Source: Planctomycetaceae bacterium
Lineage (GTDB): Bacteria; Planctomycetota; Planctomycetia; Pirellulales; Pirellulaceae
DNA length: 64,000 nucleotides
NCBI GenBank assembly: GCA_027487485.1
Contig: JAIYDN010000010.1
Location: forward strand, 62,001-126,000
Direction of reading: 5' to 3'
Part shown: positions 24,907-33,892 of the stretch, in pieces
Layout: the number at the start of each line of letters is the position of its first letter
Position numbering within the stretch: the first letter of the stretch is position 1
The notes under the pieces: generated by a model
What the model saw: the letters and a program-made list of their open reading frames with translations, nothing else
What the model was told of the DNA's origin: nothing
Databases searched by the model: none
Made by a program: the position numbers and the translations under genes

Positions 24907-26184
24907 ATGACAACCAGCTTGAAAAACCGATCTTTACGAAGAAACTCTCGCCGTGCATCGATCATGGTTTTGTTTCTGCTAGTAATACCTGTGCTGCTCA
25001 TCCTTTCCGCAGTGGCGATCAATCTTGCGTACCTGCAATTATCAAGAACAGAGTTGATGGTTGCCAACGACTTTGCCGCAAACGCAGGTGGACGAGCTCT
25101 CAGCGCGAAACAAAGCATTACTGAGGCTCGTGACCTCGCAATACAGACCGCTTCGATGAATCGAGTTGCAGGCCGGCCGCTCCAATTGGATGGAGCCAAT
25201 GGGGCGAATCAAATTGAATTCGGTATCTCGGCGCAAACCACCAACTCCGTATACTCCAAATTCCGATTCAACGAAATGAATTCCACAACCGCTCGTCGTA
25301 TGAACGCCATTCGAGTCAATGGAAAGCAAGAGGACATTGCCGTTTACTTTCCAGGTTTGATGCCAGCAACCACAGTTAAGACTGAATTCTCGAGTGTTTC
25401 GATGCAAGTCGACCGCGATATCGCGCTCATTTTCGACCGTTCCGGTTCGATGCGTGATTTCCAATCAAATTGGCCGTCCAATGTGAATCCACGGTCATCA
25501 TCTGCCATGAATGCAGCAGTCACAGCAGGCATTATGACAAAGACCGTTGCCAAGCGGGACAAAAACGGAAATCCAATCAGCTACAACTATTCTTATGCTC
25601 GAGGACAGGATCAAAACAAACTCGATTACTTTCTTTGGAATGAGCATTTCAAACTGTCGCCACGTGCGGAAACGCCGTGGGAAAAATTAGTGAAAGCAAC
25701 TGATGCATTCGTAGGCCTACTTAGCGAAACGCCCAATGAGGAACTGGTCTCGGTTACCACCTATTCTTCCGGCGTCAGAAACGACTTGCCCTTCTCCGAA
25801 AATTATCTGGCAATCATGGAAAACTTGCGTGCCCAAGACGTCAATGGAGCAACGGCTATCGGCTGGGGCATGACGGAAGGAGCAAAGAACTTTAGCGATT
25901 CTAAAGCTCGCCCATTCGCGTCCAAGACCATGGTTGTTTTGACGGACGGCGTCCAAAACTCAAGCACTATCGATCCTGTCAGTGCTGCAAGGCAGCTTGT
26001 GGCAAACAATCCGCTGACCATTCACACTATCTCGTTTGGATCTGGTGCGAACAAGGATGTTATGCAAGAAGTGGCCCGAATTGGCAATGGTCGGTACTAT
26101 GACGTGGAAGAAGGAGATTCCGAAACGTTAACGCTTGTGTTTCAACATATCGTGAACAATCTGCCAACGATCCTTATTCAATAG
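24907..26184 (+). CDS. TadG-like protein with vWA domain
   Basis: A 425-aa membrane-anchored protein. After a basic leader a hydrophobic segment (IMVLFLLVIPVLLILSAVAINLAYLQL, about 18-44) matches the TadG/TadE N-terminal helix; the protein then has a TadG-like region with AANAGGRAL and a von Willebrand A domain (about 165-420). The MIDAS metal site is visible as FDRSGSM, with VVLTDGVQN as the later conserved strand. The exported vWA domain probably binds protein partners with a divalent cation. The vWA domain contains an insertion after the MIDAS motif (about 185-250, rich in Asn/Tyr). Third gene of the Tad-like operon. Confidence 0.9.
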   Translation: MTTSLKNRSLRRNSRRASIMVLFLLVIPVLLILSAVAINLAYLQLSRTELMVANDFAANAGGRALSAKQSITEARDLAIQTASMNRVAGRPLQLDGANGANQIEFGISAQTTNSVYSKFRFNEMNSTTARRMNAIRVNGKQEDIAVYFPGLMPATTVKTEFSSVSMQVDRDIALIFDRSGSMRDFQSNWPSNVNPRSSSAMNAAVTAGIMTKTVAKRDKNGNPISYNYSYARGQDQNKLDYFLWNEHFKLSPRAETPWEKLVKATDAFVGLLSETPNEELVSVTTYSSGVRNDLPFSENYLAIMENLRAQDVNGATAIGWGMTEGAKNFSDSKARPFASKTMVVLTDGVQNSSTIDPVSAARQLVANNPLTIHTISFGSGANKDVMQEVARIGNGRYYDVEEGDSETLTLVFQHIVNNLPTILIQ

Positions 26185-26271
26185 AAAATTGGTTTTCCTG
26201 TTGCGGGTTAGTGGGATCACTTTAAAATCAGCAATCCTTTTACTCTGCTGTCCACGCCGAGAAACAATCGA

Positions 26272-27153
26272 TTGCTTAATTCATTTCCTGACGAACCGAA
26301 CGCCAATCAGCCTGACTCTGGTGCTTGGAAACGAATGGCCCTGGAGGGATGGGATCGTTTCGGAACCAGACATATCTTCCTTTGGATGTTCAGTCTTGCT
26401 GCTTCGACGTTCGTCTTTCAGTGTTTAAAGGCATTTGAAAACAGTCTTCATGGGGCCGCTTGGGAAAGGAATGACGGATTCTCCGCTAGTTCCGTCCCGT
26501 CGACTCTTGTGGCTATGTCCGCAGGGACCATTCTTGGCCTGGGGCTGCCGGTTATCTTGACGGGACCAAAAGGGAGCTCTTTTCTAAAGCATCCAGCTCG
26601 AGTCCTGTTCACTTTGTTCTCGTCACTTACCTTGCTCGACTTAGTGGCCAGATGCCTCAATAGCAGCATGTCGTCCGTTCTTGGATCCATGAATGAACTC
26701 GCGATCGCAGCAGGAATGATTGCTACCGGTTTTGTTTGGTCGGTGTATGCGCTTGTTCGACCTCGAATCGGTTGGATCTGGCGATTCGCAATCCTATTGT
26801 GTTGTCTGGCATTAGCAAACGACTTCGCGTATCTATGCCAAGTCATTAGCGCATCAAACGCAGCCGGCGGTCGATTAATGCCCTACGTTCAAGCCCCCCA
26901 TCTATTCGCGATCGTTTCCGTCGGCGGCTCCATTGCAATCGCGTGCGCCATTCTTGGTGCGGGAACCGTTGAGATCTTGTTTGGGAAATTCCGGGACTGG
27001 CGTGTATGGCTTGCAACCCTTGTTTTGCCTGTGTGCTTGATCTTCAACCAGTCCCCGTCTGTTTTTGAGCTTCTACGAAGCTATCAGATCGATTTCCAAA
27101 GGCAAAACACAATATCTTTCGCAGGCAACGAACCATTGCGACAACCGATTTAA
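26272..27153 (+). CDS. Hypothetical multi-pass membrane protein
   Basis: A protein of up to 293 aa with about seven hydrophobic segments (for example IFLWMFSLAASTFVF, TILGLGLPVILTG, and WLATLVLPVCLIF), hence a polytopic membrane protein. I recognise no family. The longest frame starts with TTG at 26272; an ATG at 26335 is an equally good or better start and loses only a hydrophilic N terminus. It follows the TadG-like gene by 87 nt on the same strand and precedes the diguanylate cyclase by 100 nt. Confidence 0.6.
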   Translation: MLNSFPDEPNANQPDSGAWKRMALEGWDRFGTRHIFLWMFSLAASTFVFQCLKAFENSLHGAAWERNDGFSASSVPSTLVAMSAGTILGLGLPVILTGPKGSSFLKHPARVLFTLFSSLTLLDLVARCLNSSMSSVLGSMNELAIAAGMIATGFVWSVYALVRPRIGWIWRFAILLCCLALANDFAYLCQVISASNAAGGRLMPYVQAPHLFAIVSVGGSIAIACAILGAGTVEILFGKFRDWRVWLATLVLPVCLIFNQSPSVFELLRSYQIDFQRQNTISFAGNEPLRQPI

Positions 27154-27253
27154 TCGTCACATTCCTACGATGCGACCTTGCATTCTTGAGGTTCTGGAAC
27201 AGTTCAAAAGTAGTTCCAAGAATAAAAACCTAGGCTTCTTGATCCCGTGACCA

Positions 27254-28081
27254 ATGAAGTCTATGCAAATTCGTATCCAGAGCGCTATGAACAGTTACTT
27301 TCGAACAAAAGGATGGCAGGAACACATTGATATTCTGGCTGTTGCTTCTTGGTGCAGCTTAGGACTGCTACTGATAACGCAACTGTGCATTATCGATCCG
27401 GATTGGATTCCAAATACATGGGCTATTAGTGTCGTCGGTTTAGCATCTTGTTTAGCCTTGTCCGAACTGCGACGCCGACGCGCCGAAGCCAAAATGCACT
27501 TGCTTCGTGCAGAATCCACCACAGACCCATTAACCGGTGTAGGAAACCGTCGTTGGCTTGATATTGAAATGAAGCAACGAATTGCGCAACTTCGACGCCA
27601 GGACTCACCGTTTTCAGTGCTGATGTTGGATATAGATCACTTCAAGAGCGTCAACGACACTTGGGGACATGACGCCGGCGACGTCGTTCTGGTAGCTGTT
27701 TCGAACGAGATTCGCCACACGCTTCGTGACATGGACGTGCTTTGCAGGACCGGCGGCGAGGAGTTCATTGCGATACTTCCGGGTACCAACGTCAAAGCAG
27801 CAGCCGCAGCAGCCGAGAGGATTCGACGTGCGGTCGAAGAACTATCCGTCCGTTTTCAAAATCGAAACATCGCAGTGACCATCAGCATAGGCGTGACTGC
27901 AGGTACCCAAACCGACGAAGCTCCGGAGATAATCAAACGGGCTGACGATGCGGTTTACTCTGCAAAGCGAGACGGCAGGAACCGGAGCCGTGTGAAAACC
28001 GCACGCTCCGAGAACTGTATCGACGTTCAATCTCAAATTTCTCTCGACCAATTGGTTCTCGATTTGCCAACTTCTACTTGA
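27254..28081 (+). CDS. Membrane-anchored diguanylate cyclase (GGDEF)
   Basis: A 275-aa enzyme that makes cyclic di-GMP from two GTP. Two hydrophobic segments (about 26-46 and 53-68) anchor it; a short helix leads to a GGDEF domain (about 95-245) beginning DPLTGVGNRRWLD. The active-site motif is GGEEF (167-171), competent in this family, with the metal site in LMLDIDHFKSVND. The inhibitory I-site RxxD is present as R158-D-M-D161, so product feedback is expected. No sensor domain beyond the membrane hairpin is present. It is convergent with the RRM gene, separated by a terminator. Confidence 0.95.
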   Translation: MKSMQIRIQSAMNSYFRTKGWQEHIDILAVASWCSLGLLLITQLCIIDPDWIPNTWAISVVGLASCLALSELRRRRAEAKMHLLRAESTTDPLTGVGNRRWLDIEMKQRIAQLRRQDSPFSVLMLDIDHFKSVNDTWGHDAGDVVLVAVSNEIRHTLRDMDVLCRTGGEEFIAILPGTNVKAAAAAAERIRRAVEELSVRFQNRNIAVTISIGVTAGTQTDEAPEIIKRADDAVYSAKRDGRNRSRVKTARSENCIDVQSQISLDQLVLDLPTST

Positions 28082-28093
28082 TCGAGCCAGGCA

Positions 28094-28126
28094 TAAAAAA
28101 AGGGAAGGTCGATTCGACATTCCCTT
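28094..28126 (-). terminator. Rho-independent terminator of the RRM protein gene
   Basis: Read on the minus strand, AAGGGAA...TTCCCTT with an inner GTCG/CGAC stem and a 3-nt loop (28100-28126) is followed by an uninterrupted T tract (28094-28101). It lies 34 nt past the stop of the RRM gene and between convergent genes. Confidence 0.8.
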
Positions 28127-28159
28127 GGATCTTTGATTTACTTGCTTAAGCAGGTTGGT

Positions 28160-28639
28160 TTAGTACCGCTCGCGTCGACCACCACCGCCGCCGCCGCCGT
28201 ATCCACCGCCACCACCACCGCCGTATCCGCCGCCGCCACCGTATCCGCCGCCATCACCACCGCGATCGCCGCCTCGGTCACCGCCGCGATCACGTCTGCC
28301 GCCGCCACCACCGCCGTATCCGCCGCCGCCACCGTATCCACCACCGCCGCCGCCGCCGCCGCCGCCGTAGCCACCGCCGCCAGCTGGACGCTCTTCACGT
28401 GGCCGAGCTTCATTGCAGGAAATCCTTCGTCCGCTGATTTCCTGTTCATTCAATCCTTCTACAGCAGCCTTCGCTTCGTCCGCACTTGGCATTTCAACAA
28501 ATGCGAAGCCTCGCGAACGACCGGTCTCACGGTCGACAATAATACTAACCTTACTCACTTGCCCAAAGCGTGAAAACGCTTGCCGAATCTCATCTTCCGT
28601 AGCACGAAACGATAGATTCCCCACATAAATATTCGTCAC
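28160..28639 (-). CDS. Glycine-rich RRM RNA-binding protein
   Basis: A 159-aa protein with one N-terminal RNA recognition motif (about 2-80): RNP2 is IYVGNL (4-9) and RNP1 is RGFAFVEM (43-50). The C-terminal half is almost only Gly, Tyr and Arg in GGGYGGGG and RGGDRGGD units. This layout matches the cold-induced Rbp proteins of cyanobacteria and plant Gly-rich proteins, which bind RNA and help translation or RNA turnover. The Gly-rich DNA repeats create long open frames in other frames (poly-Ala-like), which are not genes. A clear terminator follows. Confidence 0.95.
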   Translation of the reverse strand: MTNIYVGNLSFRATEDEIRQAFSRFGQVSKVSIIVDRETGRSRGFAFVEMPSADEAKAAVEGLNEQEISGRRISCNEARPREERPAGGGGYGGGGGGGGGGYGGGGGYGGGGGGRRDRGGDRGGDRGGDGGGYGGGGGYGGGGGGGYGGGGGGGRRERY

Positions 28640-28969
28640 TGAACCAAACCCTCTTACAACGAGCCACGCAATCGGAAGTCACACGCATGATTCCAAACCA
28701 CGCAACTCAAAAACCTGTGAGCATACCCCTCAAGAAACACAATCCAACCACCAGACTGGACCATCCTTGCGAAAACAGCTCCCTATAAAAAACCAAGAAA
28801 CGACAACCATTCTTCCACACCACGGAACTTCCAGAGAAACCGAGCGATCGATCGAGGTTGGCAAACCTTGGCGACAACGCACCGATTATCGGACGCCCAG
28901 ATTCCCAAGTCAACGGAGAATCAATCGAAATCCCTGAGGCAATTGGAATCTGCAGTGCGCTTAATTCGA
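28640..28969. other. Gap between two minus-strand genes
   Basis: This 330-nt stretch contains the 5' region of the RRM gene and the 3' flank of the vWA gene. I see no gene, clear terminator or repeat; if the RRM gene is cold-regulated, a long 5' leader would lie here, but nothing in the sequence proves it. Confidence 0.35.
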
Positions 28970-29875
28970 TCAACGTTTGTTTTTTTGTTGCAACTTCGAA
29001 AAAAGGACTAAAATCACGACAAATAGGATTGCAAACGGGACAAAGCAGCACATGAACCCAGCAAATACCGAGAGAATCGTACGAGAGCCAACAGGCTGAA
29101 CTTCCCCCCAAAACTCTGGCCATGCGCGTTCTTGTATTGGTGCATTATTAGGTTTGGACAGCTCAACCAATACCTCTTCCGCCATGGAGTCTTCGATACC
29201 CTCCAGCAAAGCATATTCGTCATCGCTGCCGGGCTGGCTGGGATCCGCTCGCTCCGCAAACACTTCTTGCAAAGCTTTATCAAGCGCCTCATCATCGTCT
29301 GCTCGGCGATAACTGTGCACACGATTCGCAAGCGAATGGTCCTGTCTCATATCCACCCCAATCGCGTCAACAATCAGCCCTCGCGATAGGATATCAGGAA
29401 GAAACGCATTAAGCAGTCGTGCGTCATTAGCTTCTCCATCGGTCACAATCAGCAAACGATAGGTACCGTACTTTTGCTTCTCCCTCAATCGAAGCAATGC
29501 ATCCGCCCCATCCTTCATCCTTTCACCCAACGGTGTTCCCCCCCTGGCGCTCAAGGATTCTATTCTTCGAATAGCTTCCTGGGGCGAGAGCGGCTCCAAA
29601 GGAACAGCCCAATGTTCTTGCGAATAATCTCCATTGAGCAACAACACCCCAAGCTTCGTATCAGGGCCAAATTGCTTCAGCACTTTGACCAGCGCGCTCT
29701 TGGCCGTCTCCATACGGCTCTTCCCGTTGCTCATCCCGTCGCTCATTGACCCCGAATCGTCCAGCACAATCACAACGTTCTCTTGCGAAAACACGGCGGA
29801 CGAAAAACACGCGAACCCAAGGAGTCCCCATAAAAAAGCTGCTGCCGAGAGACGGGTCAATCGAATCTTATCCAT
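28970..29875 (-). CDS. Exported vWA protein with C-terminal membrane anchor
   Basis: A 301-aa protein with a signal peptide (FLWGLLGFACFSSAVFS), an extracytoplasmic von Willebrand A domain (about 32-210) and a C-terminal membrane helix (LSVFAGFMCCFVPFAILFVVILVLF). The MIDAS motif VLDDSGSMSDG and the later LIVTDGEAND strand are intact, so it should bind a divalent metal and a partner. It is the last gene of a minus-strand set after an AAA+ ATPase and a substrate-binding-OmpA protein (43 nt spacing). The anchoring and exposed vWA domain suggest a sensor or scaffold at the envelope; no enzymatic role is indicated. Confidence 0.88.
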   Translation of the reverse strand: MDKIRLTRLSAAAFLWGLLGFACFSSAVFSQENVVIVLDDSGSMSDGMSNGKSRMETAKSALVKVLKQFGPDTKLGVLLLNGDYSQEHWAVPLEPLSPQEAIRRIESLSARGGTPLGERMKDGADALLRLREKQKYGTYRLLIVTDGEANDARLLNAFLPDILSRGLIVDAIGVDMRQDHSLANRVHSYRRADDDEALDKALQEVFAERADPSQPGSDDEYALLEGIEDSMAEEVLVELSKPNNAPIQERAWPEFWGEVQPVGSRTILSVFAGFMCCFVPFAILFVVILVLFSKLQQKNKR

Positions 29876-29918
29876 GCGAAGTTTTCTTTCTGAATGTGAA
29901 CCAACGATCGCAGCGTGC

Positions 29919-31775
29919 CTAGAAATTGAAATCGCTCGGAGCCAACGCTTCAGGGTTGACCTTTACGATTCGAAACTCCACTCGCATGTTTTCCTTCGCC
30001 TCTTCTAGATTACGTGGCTTTGGAATCACAGGCTCCATCACACCGGCACCCACTGGCACAATTTGCGAAAGGTCAAGATTCATTTCCGACTCTTTCGCGT
30101 AACGCTTGAGTTCAGCAAAAACCGCATCCGCTCGGGATTTGGAGAGACTCAACGCCGCTTGCATCGTAACACTTGGATCCGGATTCCCCCCTCCGAATGC
30201 TCCACTCTTAATCAACTCGATTACCTCTTTGGTTCGACTCAAGTCCAGTGGTTTTCCATTCAAGAAGTATCGATAGTTTCCAGGCGTGCCGGTCTGCTGG
30301 ATGACCTTTTTCTCCATACCGCTTTTGACCAAATCAAGAATCGTTCGCGTTGGATCCGAATGCCCTCGAATAATCACTCGTGCGTTGCCGAACTTGCTTG
30401 CCTCGCGAAGCGCTCTCGCAAAATCCGAACCGTAGCGGTCCGCCGAAAAATCCTTTTGATCTGGTTCAAAGTTGATAGTAAAGCTGACGATGGTGCTTGA
30501 ATCCAGATTTTCGCCAAGGAACATATCCGTCCCTTCTGCAGACGGATCCTTGGTAAAAGCCTCGCGGGTGGTTGGCATCGCATATTCGATCCCCGCCATT
30601 TTTGCGATTTGCTTGTAACCGGATTCTTTAAAAGCGTTGGGATCATAGCCATTGCGACTTTCGCTATATCCCCAGCCTGTTGCCAAGTCGACGGACTCCT
30701 TCATCTTCGCATTGAAGCCGCTTAGGTTTTTATCGTCCAAGAAAAAAGCAAGCTGGCCCGCTAAACCTACAAAAGAACAATCGAGCAACAAACCATGCGC
30801 ATCTTCTTCCAACGTTGGAATTGTCTCCTTGCCAAAAATTCGCTGCGACATCGCCAGAATCTGTTCGTAATCCTTAGCTAGTTTCTTCGTTTCTTCAAAG
30901 CCTTTTCGCATTGCCACCAATTGTTCCGTGGCTTTCAATTGATTGGCCACGAACTTCTTGATCCAGTCTTGATTCGCGTCATACCAGTCACGACGAACGG
31001 CATAAACGTCTGCAATCGAGCGACTCATCTGGGCAGTGCTATTGACCACGTGAGCACCCGCAACCGTTCCCTCCGCCCCGCTACCTTCCTGATTGAGCCC
31101 TGTGCTAAGACCCATCATGTCAGGCGTAATCACGCAACACGCGTCAATCGATGGGTCGTTGCGAAAAACGTCCGCAGGTCCGTTGGCTCCCGTGATATCC
31201 TTCGTCCACACAATCTCAACATCAGCCTTCTTCAAGTTGGCAGCTGTTAAAGAATCGTAGAGCAATCCCACGTGAGGCCCCCCTTGCTGGCAGGCAATCT
31301 TCTTCCCTTTCAAATCATTCAAGCTACGAATCCCTTTTCGAGCAACAATGTGATCGCCAGCACTCCAAGACAACTGAAGGATCACCACTGGTTTGGTTCG
31401 AGGGTCCGAACCCACCACTTCACCTGCTAAACCCAGCATGTGCATTGTCCCTCGCAGGAACGGCGTTTTGCCTTCCATATAGTTTCGAACTTGTGCCACG
31501 AAATCGTCGCCAGGTGTTAACTGAACATCGAGCCCTGCTGTTTGAAAAAGGGAGCCGGATTTGGTCTTCAAATCTCCGTTGGCTAGGAAGGTCGCAACAT
31601 CCCCACCCCAAAGAATGTAGGGAACTTGAACCGAACTCGCTTTCTCCACGTTACCAACCCGAACGTTTCCGACCAAATCTTTAAAGCGTTCCTGGGCTGG
31701 CAAGCTTGCGACAGCACTGACGAGGCTGCAGAAGAGTGCAAAAGCAGTGCATAAGTATCGTTTTTGATTTAGCAT
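29919..31775 (-). CDS. Substrate-binding (NMT1-like) protein fused to OmpA domain
   Basis: A 618-aa exported protein. After a signal peptide (TAFALFCSLVSAVASLPA) comes a type II periplasmic solute-binding domain (about 45-400) resembling NitT/TauT or NMT1 binding proteins: LSWSAGDHIVARKGI, SLNDLKGKKIACQQGGPHV and RRDWYDANQDWIKKFVAN are typical segments. The C-terminal part (about 450-610) is OmpA-like, with INFEPDQKDFSADRYG, VIIRGHSDPTRT and LSKSRADAVFAEL, and should grip peptidoglycan. No ABC permease or ATPase is encoded near it, so it is probably not a transport component but a peptidoglycan-bound ligand receptor. The AAA+ gene is 76 nt upstream and the vWA gene 43 nt downstream. Confidence 0.85.
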   Translation of the reverse strand: MLNQKRYLCTAFALFCSLVSAVASLPAQERFKDLVGNVRVGNVEKASSVQVPYILWGGDVATFLANGDLKTKSGSLFQTAGLDVQLTPGDDFVAQVRNYMEGKTPFLRGTMHMLGLAGEVVGSDPRTKPVVILQLSWSAGDHIVARKGIRSLNDLKGKKIACQQGGPHVGLLYDSLTAANLKKADVEIVWTKDITGANGPADVFRNDPSIDACCVITPDMMGLSTGLNQEGSGAEGTVAGAHVVNSTAQMSRSIADVYAVRRDWYDANQDWIKKFVANQLKATEQLVAMRKGFEETKKLAKDYEQILAMSQRIFGKETIPTLEEDAHGLLLDCSFVGLAGQLAFFLDDKNLSGFNAKMKESVDLATGWGYSESRNGYDPNAFKESGYKQIAKMAGIEYAMPTTREAFTKDPSAEGTDMFLGENLDSSTIVSFTINFEPDQKDFSADRYGSDFARALREASKFGNARVIIRGHSDPTRTILDLVKSGMEKKVIQQTGTPGNYRYFLNGKPLDLSRTKEVIELIKSGAFGGGNPDPSVTMQAALSLSKSRADAVFAELKRYAKESEMNLDLSQIVPVGAGVMEPVIPKPRNLEEAKENMRVEFRIVKVNPEALAPSDFNF

Positions 31776-31851
31776 GATTCGTGAGTAGCTGATTTAAAGT
31801 TGGAATAAAAGCGACAAGCGAGCCATCTCGCTCGAACATTGAAAGTTTGAC

Positions 31852-33657
31852 TTACCGAATGCCTTGCATTTCTAACAGGCGAATTTCCTCTTCCATCTGG
31901 GCGCGATCTTGGTCGGAAATATTCGGGTCGGGCATCAGCGACCTACGAGTGCAGTTGACCAACGCTTGCAAGGTTTGATACCTGCGCGTCTGCTTGATGG
32001 CAGGTTGCATAAAATCTCGGATGGTCGCTTTCAGCTCGTCTTGCGTCGTGGGCGGAATGGCCTTCAACTGGCTTCGAAGAGCTGCATACCCGGCCGAAGA
32101 AAAATCCTCCTCCAGCCCTTCCTGATCTAACCAATCGACCAAGGCATCGTCCCCCAATTGAGTCGGTTTGATCATCCAGCGAATAAAGTCCTTGCGATCC
32201 TCACCGATCGGATCGAGGATCGGGATAATCAAGTCTCCAACTCGACCAGGCCGACGAATGTCCGGCGACAACAAGTGAATTCGAGCGGTCATCAATAGCC
32301 AAACCACTTTGCCTCTCAGCTTGGGATCGCTCATCATCCCCTGAATCTTGCCGGTCAAACGACGCTCTGTTTCATGAGCCCCCTCGCCAACTCCACCGAA
32401 CTGAGTGTCGGCTTCGTCCACAAAAATCACGACTTGTTCTAACGCTTCAAGAACTCGCTTCAGCCGCTCAAAGATCACGTCTGTTTGACCAAACCATTGA
32501 CTGCGAATGTTCTTCAACACCAAAACTGGCCGATCCAGTTCTGCCGCAACCGCTTCAAAAATGAATGTCTTGCCCCCACCAATCGGACCCGCAATCGCCG
32601 CCCCGGGCAACGCACGATCGTCCGGCAACTTCATTCTAGGAATGAGGTACGTGTGCAAGAAATCCTTGAGTTTCGAAAATCCAATAACGTCCTTTAGCGA
32701 CTGAGTTGGCTTCTTGAACTCAATGACGTCTTCGCCCAGTTGCGACTGAATGAATTGTTCGACTTGGTACGTGGTGTCTTGGCGATCGATAGGTTTTTGC
32801 GAATAGTCCGCCGCCAGCAACAATTGCCGCATTGCGTGCAGACTTAAACCGGCCGTCGCCTCCGCTACCGTATCAATCGGCTGAGCAATACCTCGATTGC
32901 CGGCCATGCTTGCGTGCCACTGAATAAAGTGCTTCCGAGAAGCCAAATCGGGGGCTGCAACGTCCACCGACAAGACCTGAGGAAGCCGAGCAATTCTTGG
33001 ATGAATCAAGCTGCGAGATTCTGCAAACAAAAGCACAGTATCCTTGCCACCAAAGAAGCTCGGATCACCAAACCAGTCAGTGACGATCGCGACACGCCGA
33101 ACCTGAGCATCGTTCATGCGTGCAACGTCTCCATCCCCCGCCGGGAGCAGCATGTCCGCTCCCTCGATCATGATCAGCAGGTTTTCCTTCAAGCAAGTGC
33201 GCGAACAGATGGTCAATTGACGAAGAAACTCAAGAGCTTGCGTAGCGTTGCCGATCGCATCGCGCATGTATTGATCAAACTCGCGCCGCCGAAGATCAAA
33301 CTTGCTACCATCATTCAGCACTTCCCGCATCGGAACGGCATCCACCGATATACCGTTTTTCCAAGCCGCCCACGCCTCTCGCAATTTGTTGCGATCGTCG
33401 TCGGACACTCGCACAGGACCATTTAACTCATAAACAACTTGAATGAGTCCCGCGATTTGCGTTTTCGATTGAACAAATGGAAGCAGCGGCACATACTGCT
33501 TGCCATCGAAATAAAGATCATAGATATTCCCCGACACCACAATGGATCGTGCCTGACCGGAATTAATGATCTTCGCAAGGTTTGCAAAAAAAGGATATGA
33601 CGCGGCGGGCAAATCACCGGTTGGAAGCTGAACAGAAACTGAACTCATGATTGGCAA
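31852..33657 (-). CDS. AAA+ ATPase with degenerate N-terminal ATPase-like domain
   Basis: A 601-aa cytoplasmic protein. The N-terminal half (about 15-290) looks like a decayed ATPase domain: it has a Walker-B-like strand LLIMIEGADMLLP and DTVLLFAESR, but no P-loop. The second half (about 325-520) is an active-looking AAA+ module: Walker A GPIGGGKTF, an aromatic pore-loop-like SQWFGQT, Walker B VVIFVDEADTQFGG and the Arg-finger region DIRRPGRVGD. This two-part plan resembles Ycf46-type ATPases, though that is a structural comparison made by reading. It heads a gene set with the binding-protein-OmpA and vWA genes. A start at 33648 is equally possible. Confidence 0.85.
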   Translation of the reverse strand: MPIMSSVSVQLPTGDLPAASYPFFANLAKIINSGQARSIVVSGNIYDLYFDGKQYVPLLPFVQSKTQIAGLIQVVYELNGPVRVSDDDRNKLREAWAAWKNGISVDAVPMREVLNDGSKFDLRRREFDQYMRDAIGNATQALEFLRQLTICSRTCLKENLLIMIEGADMLLPAGDGDVARMNDAQVRRVAIVTDWFGDPSFFGGKDTVLLFAESRSLIHPRIARLPQVLSVDVAAPDLASRKHFIQWHASMAGNRGIAQPIDTVAEATAGLSLHAMRQLLLAADYSQKPIDRQDTTYQVEQFIQSQLGEDVIEFKKPTQSLKDVIGFSKLKDFLHTYLIPRMKLPDDRALPGAAIAGPIGGGKTFIFEAVAAELDRPVLVLKNIRSQWFGQTDVIFERLKRVLEALEQVVIFVDEADTQFGGVGEGAHETERRLTGKIQGMMSDPKLRGKVVWLLMTARIHLLSPDIRRPGRVGDLIIPILDPIGEDRKDFIRWMIKPTQLGDDALVDWLDQEGLEEDFSSAGYAALRSQLKAIPPTTQDELKATIRDFMQPAIKQTRRYQTLQALVNCTRRSLMPDPNISDQDRAQMEEEIRLLEMQGIR

Positions 33658-33819
33658 TCGACATCGGCGAACGAAACTTCAAAAATCACGGCCCAAGAAT
33701 TGTAACCGATTTGCCGCGTGACACCGAGGACGAGAACGAGTTTAAGCTAAAGTTGAGGCTTCGGTTGAAATGCAAGCCAGTCATGCAACTGCGAAATAGA
33801 AGCTTGCGCACTATGTGAT

Positions 33820-33852
33820 TTCGCGACCCTAGCGGAACTAGATGGTCGCGAA
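33820..33852. repeat. Strong hairpin in intergenic gap
   Basis: TTCGCGACC (33820-33828) pairs with GGTCGCGAA (33844-33852), and an inner CTAG...CTAG extends the stem. On the plus strand it is followed by TTTTATC. It lies between the HEAT protein stop and the AAA+ start, but the T tract faces away from the minus-strand genes, so it is either a REP-like element or part of a 5' region. Confidence 0.5.
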
Positions 33853-33892
33853 TTTTATCAAAAGTCAGTCAGCAAAAGTCAGCAGCCAAAAA

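Noticed and set aside
28133-28573. Ala/Thr-rich plus-strand and Ala/Val-rich minus-strand frames across the RRM gene
   Set aside because: They are out-of-frame readings of the Gly-codon repeats in the RRM protein gene.
33658-33892. tRNA or small RNA gene in the gap before the AAA+ gene
   Set aside because: Only the hairpin at 33820-33852 is seen; no cloverleaf or T-loop sequence could be found.
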